From contig NZ_CP028369.1 in the NCBI RefSeq assembly GCF_003032475.1, forward strand, positions 2,914,001-2,978,000: a stretch of 64,000 nt of DNA, read 5' to 3'. The notes beneath the pieces are model-generated. The model worked only from the letters and a program-made list of their open reading frames with translations, made no database searches and was not told the origin of the DNA. Numbering within the stretch: the stretch's first letter is position 1; each line of letters opens with the position of its first letter. Source of the DNA: Streptomyces sp. P3 (lineage in GTDB: Bacteria; Actinomycetota; Actinomycetes; Streptomycetales; Streptomycetaceae). This document shows, piece after piece, positions 28,365 to 38,388 of the stretch. A program made the position numbers and the translations under genes.

Positions 28365-29309
28365 ATGAGCGCGGAGACGGACGCGGGGACGGACGCGGGC
28401 CGGTCGGGAGCGGGGACCGGGACGGGGCCGGCGTCCGGAGCGGGGCCGGGCGCGGGCGGGCCGGGTGCGGCGCCGCCGGACAGCCCGGCGGCCCGGCTGC
28501 AGGCGCTCTTCGAAGGCCACCGGCTGACGCCGACCCAGCGGCGCATCGCCCACAGCATGGTGCGGCGCGCCGCGGACGTGCCGTTCCTCTCCAGCGTGGA
28601 GCTGGCCGAGCTGGCCGGGGTCAGCCAGCCGTCCGTGACCCGCTTCGCGGTCGCCCTCGGCTTCGACGGCTATCCCGCCCTGCGCAAGCACCTGCGCGAG
28701 GTCGCCCCCGCCGACCGGACGCCGGGCCCGGCCTCGTTCAACGCCTACCAGCAGGCCGTCCAGGCCGAGATCGAGAACCTGCGGCACCTTGCCGAACTGC
28801 TCGCCGATCCGCGGCCCGTGCAGCGCGCCGGAAGGCTGCTGGCGGCCTCCCGGCCGCTGCCGGTGCTCGGACTGCGGGCCGCCGCCTCCCAGGCATACGG
28901 TTTCGCCTACTTCGCCGCCAAGGTGCATCCCGACGTACGGCTGCTGCACGAGGGCGGCACGATGATCCACGACCGCATCGACGCCGCCGTCCGGGCCGGC
29001 GCCTCGGCGCTGCTCTGCTTCGCCCTGCCGCGCCACCCGCGGGAGGTCGTCGACACCCTGGCCTATGCCAGGGAGGCCGGGCTGAGCGTGGTGACGGTCG
29101 CCGACTCCGCGTTCGCACCGGTCGCCAAGGTCTCCGACCTGCTGTTGCCGGCCGCCGTCGGCACCGGGCTCGCCTTCGACACGGCGTGCGCGCCGATGCT
29201 GCTGGGGCGGGTGCTGCTGGAGGCGATGTGCGACGACCTGCCCGACGCGCAGGCCCGGCTGGAGGAGTTCGACGCGCGGGCGGCGACGCGCGGCCTCTTC
29301 GTGGAGTAG
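28365..29309 (+). CDS. MurR/RpiR-family transcriptional regulator with SIS domain
   Basis: The 314-residue regulator has a Gly/Ala-rich first 40 residues, an N-terminal RpiR helix-turn-helix (LTPTQRRIAHSMVRR, then LAELAGVSQPSVTRFAVALG) and a C-terminal SIS domain (PVLGLRAAASQAYGFAYFAA; AGASALLCFALPRHPREVVD). Family members bind phosphosugars or related acids and repress catabolic genes. Its promoter shares a 9-nt motif with hutU, 4.5 kb away, so it may control histidine utilisation; that is inference. The ATG follows a purine-rich GAAGGGGGAGCGG. Confidence 0.9.
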   Translation: MSAETDAGTDAGRSGAGTGTGPASGAGPGAGGPGAAPPDSPAARLQALFEGHRLTPTQRRIAHSMVRRAADVPFLSSVELAELAGVSQPSVTRFAVALGFDGYPALRKHLREVAPADRTPGPASFNAYQQAVQAEIENLRHLAELLADPRPVQRAGRLLAASRPLPVLGLRAAASQAYGFAYFAAKVHPDVRLLHEGGTMIHDRIDAAVRAGASALLCFALPRHPREVVDTLAYAREAGLSVVTVADSAFAPVAKVSDLLLPAAVGTGLAFDTACAPMLLGRVLLEAMCDDLPDAQARLEEFDARAATRGLFVE

Positions 29310-29434
29310 GGGACCCCAGGTGACCGGACTCCCGATTTCTCGGATTCAGGTTCGCCGGACTCTCAGACTCGTCTCACCTTCGCTGACTACGCTGAACGGC
29401 CACGAGAGGGAGCCGGAGTGACGAGGAGGCGGAC

Positions 29435-30019
29435 GTGGCGCGCGGAGTGCAGGGGCTGGTTCGGGTGGCCGTCGTCGTACGGGCCGGGGCCGCGCCGTTG
29501 TGGTGGTGCGGGGTGTTCGCGGCCGGGGTCGGGGTCCTGGTGCCCGGCCTGACCGGGCGGCGGATCGGGGTGTGGGCCGGGGCCGCGTTGTTCCTCGTGG
29601 CCGCGGCGGTCACGGCGGTGCGCGGCCGCCGTCGGTTCATGGAGCTCGGGCGTGGCGCGGTCCGCGCGGGCAAGCACGACGTGCTCCAGGACCGGGCGGT
29701 GACCGTCCGCGCCTGGCGGCGCGGCCATCGCCGGTGGCTGCTTGCGGCCTTCTTCGCCGCGCTGGGCGCTTCGTTCGCCGTACCCGCGGCCGGCGGCATG
29801 CTGCTCGCCGGCTGCGCGGTGGGGCTGTGGCTCAAGGCCGCCTGGCTGGGCCGGCGCGAGCTGGCCGACGACGCGCTGCTGTGGGTGCGCGTCGACTGGC
29901 TGGACCGACGCGGCGGACGCCCCGCCGGCAAAACCGTGAAGGCGTACCGCAGTACCGGCATCGCGGCGGGCGACGCGGCTCCGGGGGGATCCCGACGCCG
30001 CGCCGCCGCGCTGGTCTAG
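29435..30019 (+). CDS. Integral membrane protein of unknown function
   Basis: The 194-residue product starts at a GTG behind GAGGAGG. Four hydrophobic segments can be seen (around residues 10-35, 40-60, 97-115 and 118-135), with Arg-rich loops, and a soluble Arg/Gly/Ala-rich C terminus. No catalytic motif or known family was recognised. It is convergent with the Roadblock operon, with a 13-nt gap between the stops. Confidence 0.7.
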   Translation: MARGVQGLVRVAVVVRAGAAPLWWCGVFAAGVGVLVPGLTGRRIGVWAGAALFLVAAAVTAVRGRRRFMELGRGAVRAGKHDVLQDRAVTVRAWRRGHRRWLLAAFFAALGASFAVPAAGGMLLAGCAVGLWLKAAWLGRRELADDALLWVRVDWLDRRGGRPAGKTVKAYRSTGIAAGDAAPGGSRRRAAALV

Positions 30020-30032
30020 GGCGCTAGGTCCC

Positions 30033-30407
30033 TCACACCTCGAGGTCCTCCTCGATCCGCTTCAACTGGTGGCGGGCCATCGCCAGGTTGGCCCGTTTGG
30101 CGTCCAGCACCAGGTAGAGGAAGAGGCCGTTGCCGCCGCGGCCGCTGATCAGCCGGATCATGTGGTACTGGTCGGACAGGGTGATCAGGATGTCCTCGAT
30201 CTGGGCCTTCAGGCCGAGGTGTTCCATGGTGCGCATCTTGGCGCGCACCACGTCGGTGTTGCCGGCGGCGGCGACGTTCAGGTCGAACGTCTTGCCGCCG
30301 CCCATGGTGCCCAGCGCCATGCCGCTGGTGTAGTCGACGAGTGCGACTCCGGTGGCGCCTTCGATGGAGGCGAGCGCCTCTTTCAGACAGGTCTCGGTAT
30401 TGGCCAT
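30033..30407 (-). CDS. Roadblock/LC7-domain protein
   Basis: The 124-residue product is a single Roadblock/LC7 domain: helix TETCLKEALASIEGATGVAL, strand VDYTSGMALGTMGG, then a central helix with DVVRAKMRTMEHLG and the strands IEDILITLSDQYHMIRLI and GLFLYLVLD. Such domains dimerise and act as partners or activators (MglB-like) of small Ras-type GTPases. It is the last gene of a four-gene minus-strand operon with two further Roadblock-type proteins; no GTPase is encoded beside it. The ATG at 30407 has GAGGAG upstream. Confidence 0.85.
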   Translation of the reverse strand: MANTETCLKEALASIEGATGVALVDYTSGMALGTMGGGKTFDLNVAAAGNTDVVRAKMRTMEHLGLKAQIEDILITLSDQYHMIRLISGRGGNGLFLYLVLDAKRANLAMARHQLKRIEEDLEV

Positions 30408-30427
30408 GACTGTGCTCCTCGGTTCCT

Positions 30428-30958
30428 TCAACTTTCCGTGGTGGTGCGCGCGTTGGTGGTGGCTGGGCCGCGCGCCGATCTGGTCCGTACGGTCGTGGGC
30501 TTCGCGGGCGTCCGCACCGGCGCCTTCACGGGCGGCTTGGGCGGCGCCTTCACGGGGGCGGTCGCCGCGGCCGATCGCGCCGTCGCCTCCCGCGCGTCGA
30601 CCAGTTCCCCGATGCGGGCGCCGGCCCGGCGTCCCTCGAGGTGCAGCCGGCCGACGTTGACGCGGTCCTGCGCGAGCAGCGTCAGCACGGCGTTCTCGCC
30701 GGCCGAGTACGTCGAGACGTAGCCGTACCGGCCGCGCACGAGCAACTCGCGGAAGTCGCCCTGGCCGGTCGTGTCCGCCATCCGCACCGCCACGCCCAGG
30801 GCGGCGGCGGTCAGCGCGGCGACCACCTCCGGCTCGACGCCCGGGGTGTCGTGGGCGAGGACGAGTCCGTCCACACCGGCCGCCAGTGCGCCGGTCAGTT
30901 GGGGCACCCGCGCCCGCAGTCGCCTCAGCTCGTCGAGTATCTCGGGCGCGGAAGCCAT
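30428..30958 (-). CDS. Roadblock/LC7-domain protein with basic tail
   Basis: The 176-residue product has an N-terminal Roadblock-like domain (SAPEILDELRRLRARVPQLT; GVDGLVLAHDTPGVEPEVVA; FRELLVRGRYGYVSTYSAG; LTLLAQDRVNVGRLHLEG). It ends in an Ala/Pro/Lys/Thr-rich tail of about 50 residues with repeated KAP units, probably disordered and able to bind acidic partners. The start at 30958 is preceded by GAGGAG. It lies 20 nt upstream of the next Roadblock gene. Confidence 0.78.
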   Translation of the reverse strand: MASAPEILDELRRLRARVPQLTGALAAGVDGLVLAHDTPGVEPEVVAALTAAALGVAVRMADTTGQGDFRELLVRGRYGYVSTYSAGENAVLTLLAQDRVNVGRLHLEGRRAGARIGELVDAREATARSAAATAPVKAPPKPPVKAPVRTPAKPTTVRTRSARGPATTNARTTTES

Positions 30959-30992
30959 CAGCTCACTCCTCTCGGCGCGCGGTCGCTGCCGT

Positions 30993-31976
30993 TCAAAGGG
31001 CCTCCAGCGCATCCCTGAGCCTCTTCAGCAGAGTGATGTCGGGGTCGTTGACGCGGGGCAGGGCGATGCCCTGCGGGGCGTCGGGGGCGGGGTGTGCGGG
31101 GGGTCCCGCGGCGGCCGGGGCTCCGCTCGGGGTGCCGGCCGCCGGCCCTCCGGGTGCGTGCGCTGCGGCCGTGGGGGACCCGGTCGTGGGGAGTGCGTGG
31201 CGGGGCGGGAATCCGGTCGGCAGGCGGTGCGGGCCGGGCGGCGGGAAGAGCGCGGTGAGCAGCCCCGCCGCCGCCAGCCGCCGGGCGTCCACCAGCGTGT
31301 GGAAGGCCTGTCGGCCCAGCTCGCGGGCGATCTCAGGCGCGGTGCGTATCCCGTCGGCGAGAGCGAGCACCGCGCTCTGCCGGGCGGTCGGCGCGGGCGA
31401 GGCGACGGTCTCGGCCCGGCGCAGCGGCGATCCGTCGGTCGCCGGGTCGGGCCACAGCCGCTCCAGCAGCGCCCGGCGGCGCAGTGTCTCGCGCTCGACC
31501 GCGCCGACCGGGACGGGGCTGAGGGCGCCGAGCCGGTGCCGGGCACCGTAGTGGAAGCGGCCCGGCGTGCTGCTGGGGGCGAGCGCGAAGTACGCCGCGT
31601 CGAACACCGCCTCCAGGTGGCACAGTTCCAGCGCGCCGCGCGGGACACGGCCGGCGTCGAGCAGCAGACGTGCGACGCCGTAGTCCTCGTCGGCCCGGTC
31701 GACGGCGTCCTGCCAGACGGCGGCGGAGAGGGTGCCGTGGGTCAGGAGGAGCACGTCGAGGCCGGGGGCGAGGGGACTCTCGGCGTGCACCACCCGCCCC
31801 TCGGCGAGGTAGAGCGAGCCTCGCTCGCGCTCCAGGACGCCCGTCGCCCGTTCGGCGGCGAGCCGGTTCAGCATCGGAGACAGCGCGCCGCCCTGCCCCT
31901 GCGCCGCCGACTTCTCCCGGACGGGCAGCCGGGGCGGCGGGGTCGTGCCGGGCGGGGTCGTTCTCAGCGCCGTCAT
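30993..31976 (-). CDS. Partner protein of the Roadblock operon (DUF4388-like)
   Basis: The 327-residue product begins with a domain resembling DUF4388/PATAN-type modules (LAAERATGVLERERGSLYLA, then EGRVVHAESP and LDAGRVPRGALELCHLEAVF). A helical domain with a winged-helix-like segment follows (LADGIRTAPEIARELGRQAF), then a roughly 70-residue Pro/Ala linker and a conserved C-terminal helix (DPDITLLKRLRDALEAL). PATAN-type modules are adaptors in signalling. It overlaps the upstream Roadblock gene by ATGA, so the two are translationally coupled. Assignment of domain names is tentative. Confidence 0.65.
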   Translation of the reverse strand: MTALRTTPPGTTPPPRLPVREKSAAQGQGGALSPMLNRLAAERATGVLERERGSLYLAEGRVVHAESPLAPGLDVLLLTHGTLSAAVWQDAVDRADEDYGVARLLLDAGRVPRGALELCHLEAVFDAAYFALAPSSTPGRFHYGARHRLGALSPVPVGAVERETLRRRALLERLWPDPATDGSPLRRAETVASPAPTARQSAVLALADGIRTAPEIARELGRQAFHTLVDARRLAAAGLLTALFPPPGPHRLPTGFPPRHALPTTGSPTAAAHAPGGPAAGTPSGAPAAAGPPAHPAPDAPQGIALPRVNDPDITLLKRLRDALEAL

Positions 31977-32416
31977 CCCAGCACCAGCCGTTCGGCCATC
32001 TCGCCCAGCCTGATCCGGGCCAGAGCGAGGTTGCCGTCCGACCGGGCCAGCCACACGTGCAGGAACACGCTGCTGTCGAAGGATGTCGGCACGAACCGGA
32101 GCACGTGGTAGCTGTCCCGGTTGCTGATGATCAGGTCCTCGACCGGGGGATCGGCGGGCGCCGCCGGGACGGCCCCGGTCACGCCCTCGCGGTCTTCCCG
32201 GCCGAAGGGACCGTCGTGGCCGTCCGGTGTGAACGCCCGCTGCTCCGCCGTCAGCCGGGCGACCTCCGCGGCCTCGGCGGCCGCCGCCTCGTGGTCGCCG
32301 CCGGGGAACTCCCCGACCGCGCCCAGGGCCAGCCCGCTAGTCCAGTCGACCAGCGCCGCGCCCCGCGCGCCGGGCAGCCGCATGGCCTCCAGTAGACACT
32401 CGTCGATTCCGGGCAC
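31973..32416 (-). CDS. Roadblock/LC7-like protein, first gene of operon
   Basis: The 147-residue product shares the Roadblock outline with the last gene of the operon: IDECLLEAMRLPGARGAALV, the VDWTSGLALGAVGEF strand pair, and EDLIISNRDSYHVLRFVP with VFLHVWLARSDGNLALAR. A variable charged insert of about 35 residues separates the halves. The GTG start follows GGGAGGGGAG. It is translationally coupled to the DUF4388-like gene. Confidence 0.78.
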   Translation of the reverse strand: MPGIDECLLEAMRLPGARGAALVDWTSGLALGAVGEFPGGDHEAAAAEAAEVARLTAEQRAFTPDGHDGPFGREDREGVTGAVPAAPADPPVEDLIISNRDSYHVLRFVPTSFDSSVFLHVWLARSDGNLALARIRLGEMAERLVLG

Positions 32417-32775
32417 AGTTGGCTCCCCTCCCGCCCGCCGTTCGGCTGAGTGATGAAGAAGCTACGCAACGTGTACGCCAGGGGTGAGTCTTCTGGCATT
32501 TTCCGGCGGAACATGCGGAGCGGTGACTAAGGTGGGTCGACTGACCACTTTCCGTGCCCGCGGTGCGTCCCGTGTCCCTTCAACACCGCGCCCACCGGTG
32601 CGCGCCACGGTGCACGGGTGTACGAAGGGTGGTGACGGCGATGTCGCACGCCCCCGTCGGGGTCCGTCCGGCCGCCCTCCTCTCTCCCCTTCCTTGTCCG
32701 CTCCCCGCCTCCCGGTCGCCCCGCGTCGACCGCCTCTCCCGTCGCGCCCGGGCAAGGGCTCCGCCGTGCGGCCGT
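32417..32775. other. Divergent intergenic region, Roadblock operon/hutU
   Basis: This should contain the Roadblock operon promoter (minus strand) in its left part and leads to the hutU promoter on the right. I see no gene; short open frames lack ribosome binding sites and family motifs. Confidence 0.4.
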
Positions 32776-32805
32776 ATTGACTAGCTCTATTCAGCGGGTC
32801 AGGAT
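32776..32805 (+). promoter_or_regulatory. hutU promoter with candidate operator
   Basis: TTGACT (32776-32781) and CAGGAT (32800-32805) are 18 nt apart. CTATTCAGC (32787-32795), shared with the RpiR gene promoter in reverse orientation, fits exactly between them, where a bound repressor would block polymerase. Confidence 0.5.
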
Positions 32806-32859
32806 GTGAATAACGGCAGTAAAGCCCGCCGGGATCACCCGTCCGCAAGGAGGCAGACC

Positions 32860-34524
32860 ATGTCAGGACCCCGCCCCGTACGAGCGCCGCGCGGTACGGA
32901 ACTGAGCGCCCTGGGATGGCAGCAGGAAGCCGCCCTGCGGATGCTGCAGAACAACCTCGACCCCGAGGTCGCCGAACACCCCGACAAACTCGTCGTCTAC
33001 GGCGGCACGGGCAAGGCGGCCCGGGACTGGCGCTCCTTCGACGCGATGGTCCGTACCCTGCGGACCCTCAAGCAGGACGAGACGATGCTCGTCCAGTCCG
33101 GCCGGCCGGTCGGCGTGATGCAGACCCACGAGTGGGCCCCGCGCGTCCTCATCGCCAACTCCAACCTCGTCGGCGACTGGGCCAACTGGGAGGAGTTCCG
33201 CCGCCTCGAGCAGCTCGGTCTGACCATGTACGGCCAGATGACGGCCGGTTCCTGGATCTACATCGGCACCCAGGGCATCCTCCAGGGCACCTACGAGACC
33301 TTCGCCGCCGTCGCCGCGAAGAAGTTCGGCGGCACCCTCGCCGGCACGATCACCCTCACCGCCGGCCTCGGCGGCATGGGCGGCGCCCAGCCGCTCGCCG
33401 TGACGATGAACGACGGCGTCGCGATCTGCGTCGACTGCGACCCGCGCGCCATCGACCGCCGCATCGAGCACCGCTACCTGGACGTCAGGGCCGACAGCCT
33501 GGACCACGCGCTCCAACTGGCCGTAGAGGCCCGCGACCAGCGCAAGCCGCTCTCCATCGGCGTCCTCGGCAACGCCGCCGACCTCGTGCCGCAACTGCTC
33601 GCCATGGGCGCCCCCATCGACATCGTCACCGACCAGACCTCCGCCCACGACCCGCTGGCCTACCTGCCCACCGGGATCGACTTCGCGGACATGGCCGACG
33701 CCGCCGCGAAGGACCCGGCCGGCTTCACCACCCGGGCCCGCGAGTCCATGGCGCGCCACGTGGAGGCGATGGTCGGCTTCCTGGACGCCGGGGCCGAGGT
33801 CTTCGACTACGGCAACTCCATCCGCGGCGAGGCCCGACTCGCCGGATACGAGCGGGCGTTCGCCTTCCCCGGCTTCGTCCCCGCCTACATCCGCCCGCTG
33901 TTCTGCGAGGGCAAGGGCCCCTTCCGCTGGGCCGCCCTGTCCGGCGAGGCGTCCGACATCGCCAAGACCGACAAGGCGATCCTCGACCTCTTCCCGGAGA
34001 ACGAGTCCCTGGCCCGCTGGATCAAGCTGGCCGGTGAGCGCGTCCACTTCCAGGGCCTGCCGGCCCGGATCTGCTGGCTCGGCTACGGCGAGCGCGACAG
34101 GGCCGGCGAGCGCTTCAACGACATGGTGGCGTCCGGTGAACTGGCCGCCCCTCTCGTCATCGGCCGTGACCACCTCGACTCCGGTTCCGTCGCCTCCCCG
34201 TACCGCGAGACCGAGGCCATGCTCGACGGCTCCGACGCGATCGCCGACTGGCCGCTGCTGAACGCCATGGTCAACGTGGCGTCGGGCGCCTCCTGGGTGT
34301 CCATCCACCACGGCGGCGGCGTCGGCATGGGCCGCTCCATCCACGCCGGCCAGGTGACCGTCGCCGACGGCACCGCACTCGCCGGCGAGAAGGTCCGCCG
34401 TGTCCTCACCAACGACCCCGGCATGGGCGTCATCCGGCACGTCGACGCCGGGTACGACATCGCGGAGTCGGTCGCGGACGAACGGGGCGTGCGGGTGCCC
34501 CTGCGCGAAGGTGACGACGCGTGA
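32860..34524 (+). CDS. hutU: Urocanate hydratase
   Basis: The 554-residue NAD-dependent enzyme converts urocanate to imidazolonepropionate, step two of histidine degradation. Family landmarks are [20 protein letters not shown], the long conserved [37 protein letters not shown], and C-terminal [19 protein letters not shown]. The ATG at 32860 has AAGGAGG upstream. It leads a four-gene operon: the next two starts overlap stops as GTGA, and hutI follows after 74 nt. No histidase (hutH) is in the window. Confidence 0.97.
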   Translation: MSGPRPVRAPRGTELSALGWQQEAALRMLQNNLDPEVAEHPDKLVVYGGTGKAARDWRSFDAMVRTLRTLKQDETMLVQSGRPVGVMQTHEWAPRVLIANSNLVGDWANWEEFRRLEQLGLTMYGQMTAGSWIYIGTQGILQGTYETFAAVAAKKFGGTLAGTITLTAGLGGMGGAQPLAVTMNDGVAICVDCDPRAIDRRIEHRYLDVRADSLDHALQLAVEARDQRKPLSIGVLGNAADLVPQLLAMGAPIDIVTDQTSAHDPLAYLPTGIDFADMADAAAKDPAGFTTRARESMARHVEAMVGFLDAGAEVFDYGNSIRGEARLAGYERAFAFPGFVPAYIRPLFCEGKGPFRWAALSGEASDIAKTDKAILDLFPENESLARWIKLAGERVHFQGLPARICWLGYGERDRAGERFNDMVASGELAAPLVIGRDHLDSGSVASPYRETEAMLDGSDAIADWPLLNAMVNVASGASWVSIHHGGGVGMGRSIHAGQVTVADGTALAGEKVRRVLTNDPGMGVIRHVDAGYDIAESVADERGVRVPLREGDDA

Positions 34525-35744
34525 CCTTCCACAGCATGTGGGCGGAGCTGCTGCCGATCGGCCGCGACTCCGCCTCCGGCGGCTACCGCCGGTACGCCTG
34601 GACCGCCGCCGACGCGGACTGCCGGGCCTGGTTCCGGGAACAGGCCGAGGCGCGCGGGCTGACCTACGAGGTCGACCGCAACGGCAACCAGTGGGCCTGG
34701 CTCGGCGACCCGGCGGCCGGGGACGCCGTGGTGACCGGATCGCACCTCGACTCGGTGCCCGACGGCGGCGCCTTCGACGGCCCGCTCGGCGTGGTGTCCT
34801 CCTTCGCCGCCCTCGACGAACTGCGCGCCCGCCGAGCCGGTTTCACCAAGCCGCTCGCCCTGGTCAACTTCGGCGACGAGGAGGGCGCGCGCTTCGGGCT
34901 CGCCTGCGTCGGCTCCCGGCTCACCGCCGGACAGCTCACCGTGGCGCAGGCCCACCGGCTCACCGACGGCGAGGGCGTCACCCTCCCGCAGGCCATGGCG
35001 GCCGCCGGGCACGACCCGGACGCCATCGGCCCGGACCCGGAACGGCTCTCCCGCATCGGCGCGTTCGTGGAACTGCACGTCGAACAGGGGCGGGCGCTCG
35101 ACCTGAGCGGCGACCGGGTGGGCGTCGCCAGCGCCATCTGGCCGCATGGGCGCTGGCGGTTCGACTTCCGGGGCGAGGCCAACCACGCCGGAACCACCCG
35201 ACTCGAGGACCGGCGCGACCCGATGCTGCCGTACGCGGAGACCGTCCTCGCCGCCCGCCGCGAGGCCCGGCTCGCGGGTGCAGTCGCCACCTTCGGCAAG
35301 ATCTCCGTCGAGCCGAACGGCGTCAACGCCATCCCCTCCCTGGTGCGCGGCTGGCTCGACTCCCGCGCCGCCGACCAGGCCTCGCTCGACACGGTCGTCG
35401 ACGGGGTGGAGCGGGCCGCCCGCGACCACGCCGCGGCCCACGGCATCGACCTGGACGTCGTCCGGGAGTCGTTCACGCCCGTCGTCGAGTTCGACCACGC
35501 GCTGCGCGACGAACTCGCCCGCATCCTCGGCAAGGACAGCGGCGCCCGGCTCACGGTCCCCGTCCTCGGCACCGGCGCCGGACACGACGCCGGAATCCTC
35601 TCCGACCGCATCCCGACCGCCATGCTGTTCGTGCGCAACCCCACGGGCGTCTCGCACTCCCCGGCCGAGTTCGCCGCCGAGGACGACTGCGTGGCCGGGG
35701 TGCACGCCCTCGCCGACGTACTGGAAGGACTGGCCTGCCGGTGA
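34521..35744 (+). CDS. M20-family amidohydrolase of the hut operon
   Basis: The 407-residue metal-dependent amidohydrolase belongs with allantoate amidohydrolases and N-carbamoyl-L-amino-acid hydrolases. It shows metal ligands in [30 protein letters not shown] and VELHVEQG, and the dimerisation-domain loop [10 protein letters not shown]; the last ligand His is in [12 protein letters not shown]. Position between hutU and hutF suggests it removes the formyl group from N-formylglutamate, replacing the unrelated HutG, which is absent. That role is inferred; an allantoate or carbamoyl substrate cannot be excluded. GTGA overlaps with both neighbours couple translation. Confidence 0.85.
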   Translation: MTFHSMWAELLPIGRDSASGGYRRYAWTAADADCRAWFREQAEARGLTYEVDRNGNQWAWLGDPAAGDAVVTGSHLDSVPDGGAFDGPLGVVSSFAALDELRARRAGFTKPLALVNFGDEEGARFGLACVGSRLTAGQLTVAQAHRLTDGEGVTLPQAMAAAGHDPDAIGPDPERLSRIGAFVELHVEQGRALDLSGDRVGVASAIWPHGRWRFDFRGEANHAGTTRLEDRRDPMLPYAETVLAARREARLAGAVATFGKISVEPNGVNAIPSLVRGWLDSRAADQASLDTVVDGVERAARDHAAAHGIDLDVVRESFTPVVEFDHALRDELARILGKDSGARLTVPVLGTGAGHDAGILSDRIPTAMLFVRNPTGVSHSPAEFAAEDDCVAGVHALADVLEGLACR

Positions 35745-37117
35745 CTCCCACACAGCGGACACGGACGTACTGGCTGGAGCACGCCTGGCTCGGCACGAAC
35801 GTCGAGCCGGGCGTCGCCCTCACGGTGTCGGCGGGCGGCGGCACCGGCGTGGGGACGGACGGCCGCATCACCGCCCTGCACACCGGCGTCGACGCCCCGC
35901 CGCCCGGCGCCGAGATCCTGCGCGGCCTCACCCTGCCGGGGCTCGCGAACACCCACAGCCACGCCTTCCACCGCGCCCTGCGCGGCACCGTCCAGGTCGG
36001 CTCCGGAACCTTCTGGACCTGGCGCGAGGTCATGTACGCGGTCGCCGACCGGCTCACCCCGGACACCTACCACCAGCTGGCCCGCGCCGTGTACGCCGAG
36101 ATGGCGCTGGCCGGCATCACGGCCGTCGGCGAGTTCCACTACCTGCACCACGCCCCCGGCGGCACCCCCTACGCCGACCCCAACGCCATGGGCGAGGCGC
36201 TGATCGAGGCCGCCGCCGAAGCCGGTGTGCGCATCACCCTCCTCGACACCGCCTACCTGTCCTCCGGCTTCGGACAGCCCCCCAACGCCCATCAGCTCCG
36301 CTTCTCCGACGGCGACGCGGACGCCTGGGCCGAACGCTGTTCACTTCTCAAGGAACGGGATCACGCACGGATCGGAGCGGCGATCCACTCCGTACGGGCC
36401 GTGCCCGCCGACCAGTTGGCGGCCGTCGCGCGCTGGGCGGACGAGCGCCGGGCGCCGCTGCACGTGCACCTGTCCGAACAGACCGCCGAGAACGACGCCT
36501 GCCGTGCCGCCCACGGGTGCACGCCCACCCGGCTCCTCGCCGAGCACGGGGTGCTCGGGCCGCGCACCACCGGAGTCCACAACACCCACCTCACCGACGA
36601 GGACATCGCTCTGCTCGGCCGCTCCCGCACCGGCACCTGCATGTGCCCGACGACCGAACGGGACCTCGCCGACGGCATCGGTCCGGCTGTCGCCCTCCAG
36701 GCCGCCGGCTCGCCGCTCTCCCTCGGCTCCGACAGCCACGCCGTCATCGACCTGCTCGAAGAGGCCCGCGCGATGGAGCTGAACGAACGGCTGCGCACCC
36801 GCACCCGGGGCCACTGGACGGCGGCGGCCCTGCTGCGCGCCGCCTCCGCCGACGGCCACGCCGCCCTCGGCAACCCGGACGCGGGCGTCCTGGAGGCCGG
36901 CGCGCCCGCCGACTTCACGACGATCGCCCTCGACTCGGTCAGGACAGCGGGCCCGCTGCCCCGGCTCGGTGCCGAGACGGCCGTATTCGCGGCGACCGCG
37001 GCGGACGTACGGCACACGGTCGTGGCCGGACGGCACGTCGTACGCGACGGGGCGCACACCCTCGTCCCCGACGTGCCGCAGGCCCTCGCGCGGGCCGTCG
37101 CGACCCTGCACGCCTGA
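35741..37117 (+). CDS. hutF: Formimidoylglutamate deiminase
   Basis: The 458-residue amidohydrolase-superfamily enzyme hydrolyses N-formimino-L-glutamate to N-formylglutamate and ammonia. Zinc ligands are visible in [13 protein letters not shown] (HxH), [21 protein letters not shown] and [10 protein letters not shown]. The family stretch [19 protein letters not shown] is HutF-like. The GTG start overlaps the stop of the M20 gene. This places the pathway in the five-step deiminase branch, in which a deformylase is needed afterwards. Confidence 0.92.
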   Translation: MTPTQRTRTYWLEHAWLGTNVEPGVALTVSAGGGTGVGTDGRITALHTGVDAPPPGAEILRGLTLPGLANTHSHAFHRALRGTVQVGSGTFWTWREVMYAVADRLTPDTYHQLARAVYAEMALAGITAVGEFHYLHHAPGGTPYADPNAMGEALIEAAAEAGVRITLLDTAYLSSGFGQPPNAHQLRFSDGDADAWAERCSLLKERDHARIGAAIHSVRAVPADQLAAVARWADERRAPLHVHLSEQTAENDACRAAHGCTPTRLLAEHGVLGPRTTGVHNTHLTDEDIALLGRSRTGTCMCPTTERDLADGIGPAVALQAAGSPLSLGSDSHAVIDLLEEARAMELNERLRTRTRGHWTAAALLRAASADGHAALGNPDAGVLEAGAPADFTTIALDSVRTAGPLPRLGAETAVFAATAADVRHTVVAGRHVVRDGAHTLVPDVPQALARAVATLHA

Positions 37118-37191
37118 CACCGCCACCGGCCACGGTCGTCGACCGCGCCTCCGCCTCAGCCCCCACCCCCGTCAGCCACGAGGACACGACG

Positions 37192-38388
37192 ATGAGCAGC
37201 AGCACCGGCCAGACCGGCACCAGCACCGCCATCACCGACATCGCCACGCTGGTCACCAACGATCCCTCCCTCGGCGACTGCTCTCCTCTGGGCCTGATCC
37301 GGGACGCGGCCGTCGTCATCGAGGGCGACCGCGTCGTGTGGACCGGTGAATCAAGCAAAGCACCCGCCACTGACAACCGGGTCCGGGCCGACGGCCGGGC
37401 GGTGCTCCCGGGATTCGTCGACTCCCACTCCCACCTGGTCTTCGCGGGCGACCGCACGGAGGAGTTCAACGCCCGGATGTCGGGGCGGGCGTACAGCGCG
37501 GGCGGCATCCGCACGACGGTCGCCGCCACCCGGGCCGCCACCGACGCGGAACTGGAGGCCAACCTCACCCGTTTCCTCGCCGAGGCACTCCGCCAGGGCA
37601 CCACCACCTTCGAGACCAAGTCGGGCTACGGCCTGACGGTCGCCGACGAGGCCCGCGCCCTGCGCCTCGCCGCCGCCCACACCGACGAGGTCACCTACCT
37701 CGGCGCCCACATCGTCTCCCCGGACTACGCCGACGACCCGGCGGGCTACGTCGCCCTGGTCACCGGTGAGATGCTCGACGCCTGCGCCCCGCACGCCCGC
37801 TGGATCGACGTCTTCTGCGAGAAGGGCGCCTTCGACGGCGACCAGGCCCGCGCGATCCTCACCGCGGGCAAGGCGAGGGGGCTGCACCCCCGCATCCACG
37901 CCAACCAGCTCTCCCACGGCCCCGGCGTGCAACTGGCGGTCGAGCTGGACGCGGCCAGCGCCGACCACTGCACCCACCTCACCGACGCCGACGTCGACGC
38001 GCTCGCGAGCGGCGACACGGTCGCCACACTGCTGCCCGGCGCCGAGTTCTCCACCCGGGCGCAGTGGCCGAACGCCCGCCGGCTGCTGGACGCGGGCGTC
38101 ACCGTCGCCCTGTCCACGGACTGCAACCCGGGCTCGTCCTTCACCTCGTCGGTGCCCTTCTGCGTCGCGCTCGCCGTGCGGGACATGGGGATGACGCCGG
38201 ACGAGGCGGTGTGGTCCGCCACGGCGGGCGGGGCCGCGGCCCTGCGCCGCACCGACGTCGGCCGCATCGCCCCCGGCGCGTACGCCGACCTGACCCTCCT
38301 GGACGCGCCGAGCCACGTCCACCTGGCCTACCGGCCGGGCGTGCCGTTGGTCTCGGGGGTGTGGCGGCGAGGCGTGCGGGTCGTCTGA
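37192..38388 (+). CDS. hutI: Imidazolonepropionase
   Basis: The 398-residue zinc amidohydrolase opens the imidazolone ring to give N-formimino-L-glutamate. It shows [20 protein letters not shown] (metal HxH and substrate loop), [36 protein letters not shown] and [14 protein letters not shown], all diagnostic of HutI. GAGGA precedes the ATG. Its last 61 nt overlap the 3' end of the convergent EamA transporter gene, so there is no room for a terminator between them. Confidence 0.95.
   Translation: MSSSTGQTGTSTAITDIATLVTNDPSLGDCSPLGLIRDAAVVIEGDRVVWTGESSKAPATDNRVRADGRAVLPGFVDSHSHLVFAGDRTEEFNARMSGRAYSAGGIRTTVAATRAATDAELEANLTRFLAEALRQGTTTFETKSGYGLTVADEARALRLAAAHTDEVTYLGAHIVSPDYADDPAGYVALVTGEMLDACAPHARWIDVFCEKGAFDGDQARAILTAGKARGLHPRIHANQLSHGPGVQLAVELDAASADHCTHLTDADVDALASGDTVATLLPGAEFSTRAQWPNARRLLDAGVTVALSTDCNPGSSFTSSVPFCVALAVRDMGMTPDEAVWSATAGGAAALRRTDVGRIAPGAYADLTLLDAPSHVHLAYRPGVPLVSGVWRRGVRVV

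Noticed and set aside
32540..32780. Short plus-strand frames upstream of hutU as a small protein gene
   Set aside because: Composition is random Pro/Arg, there is no ribosome binding site, and the hutU promoter follows directly.
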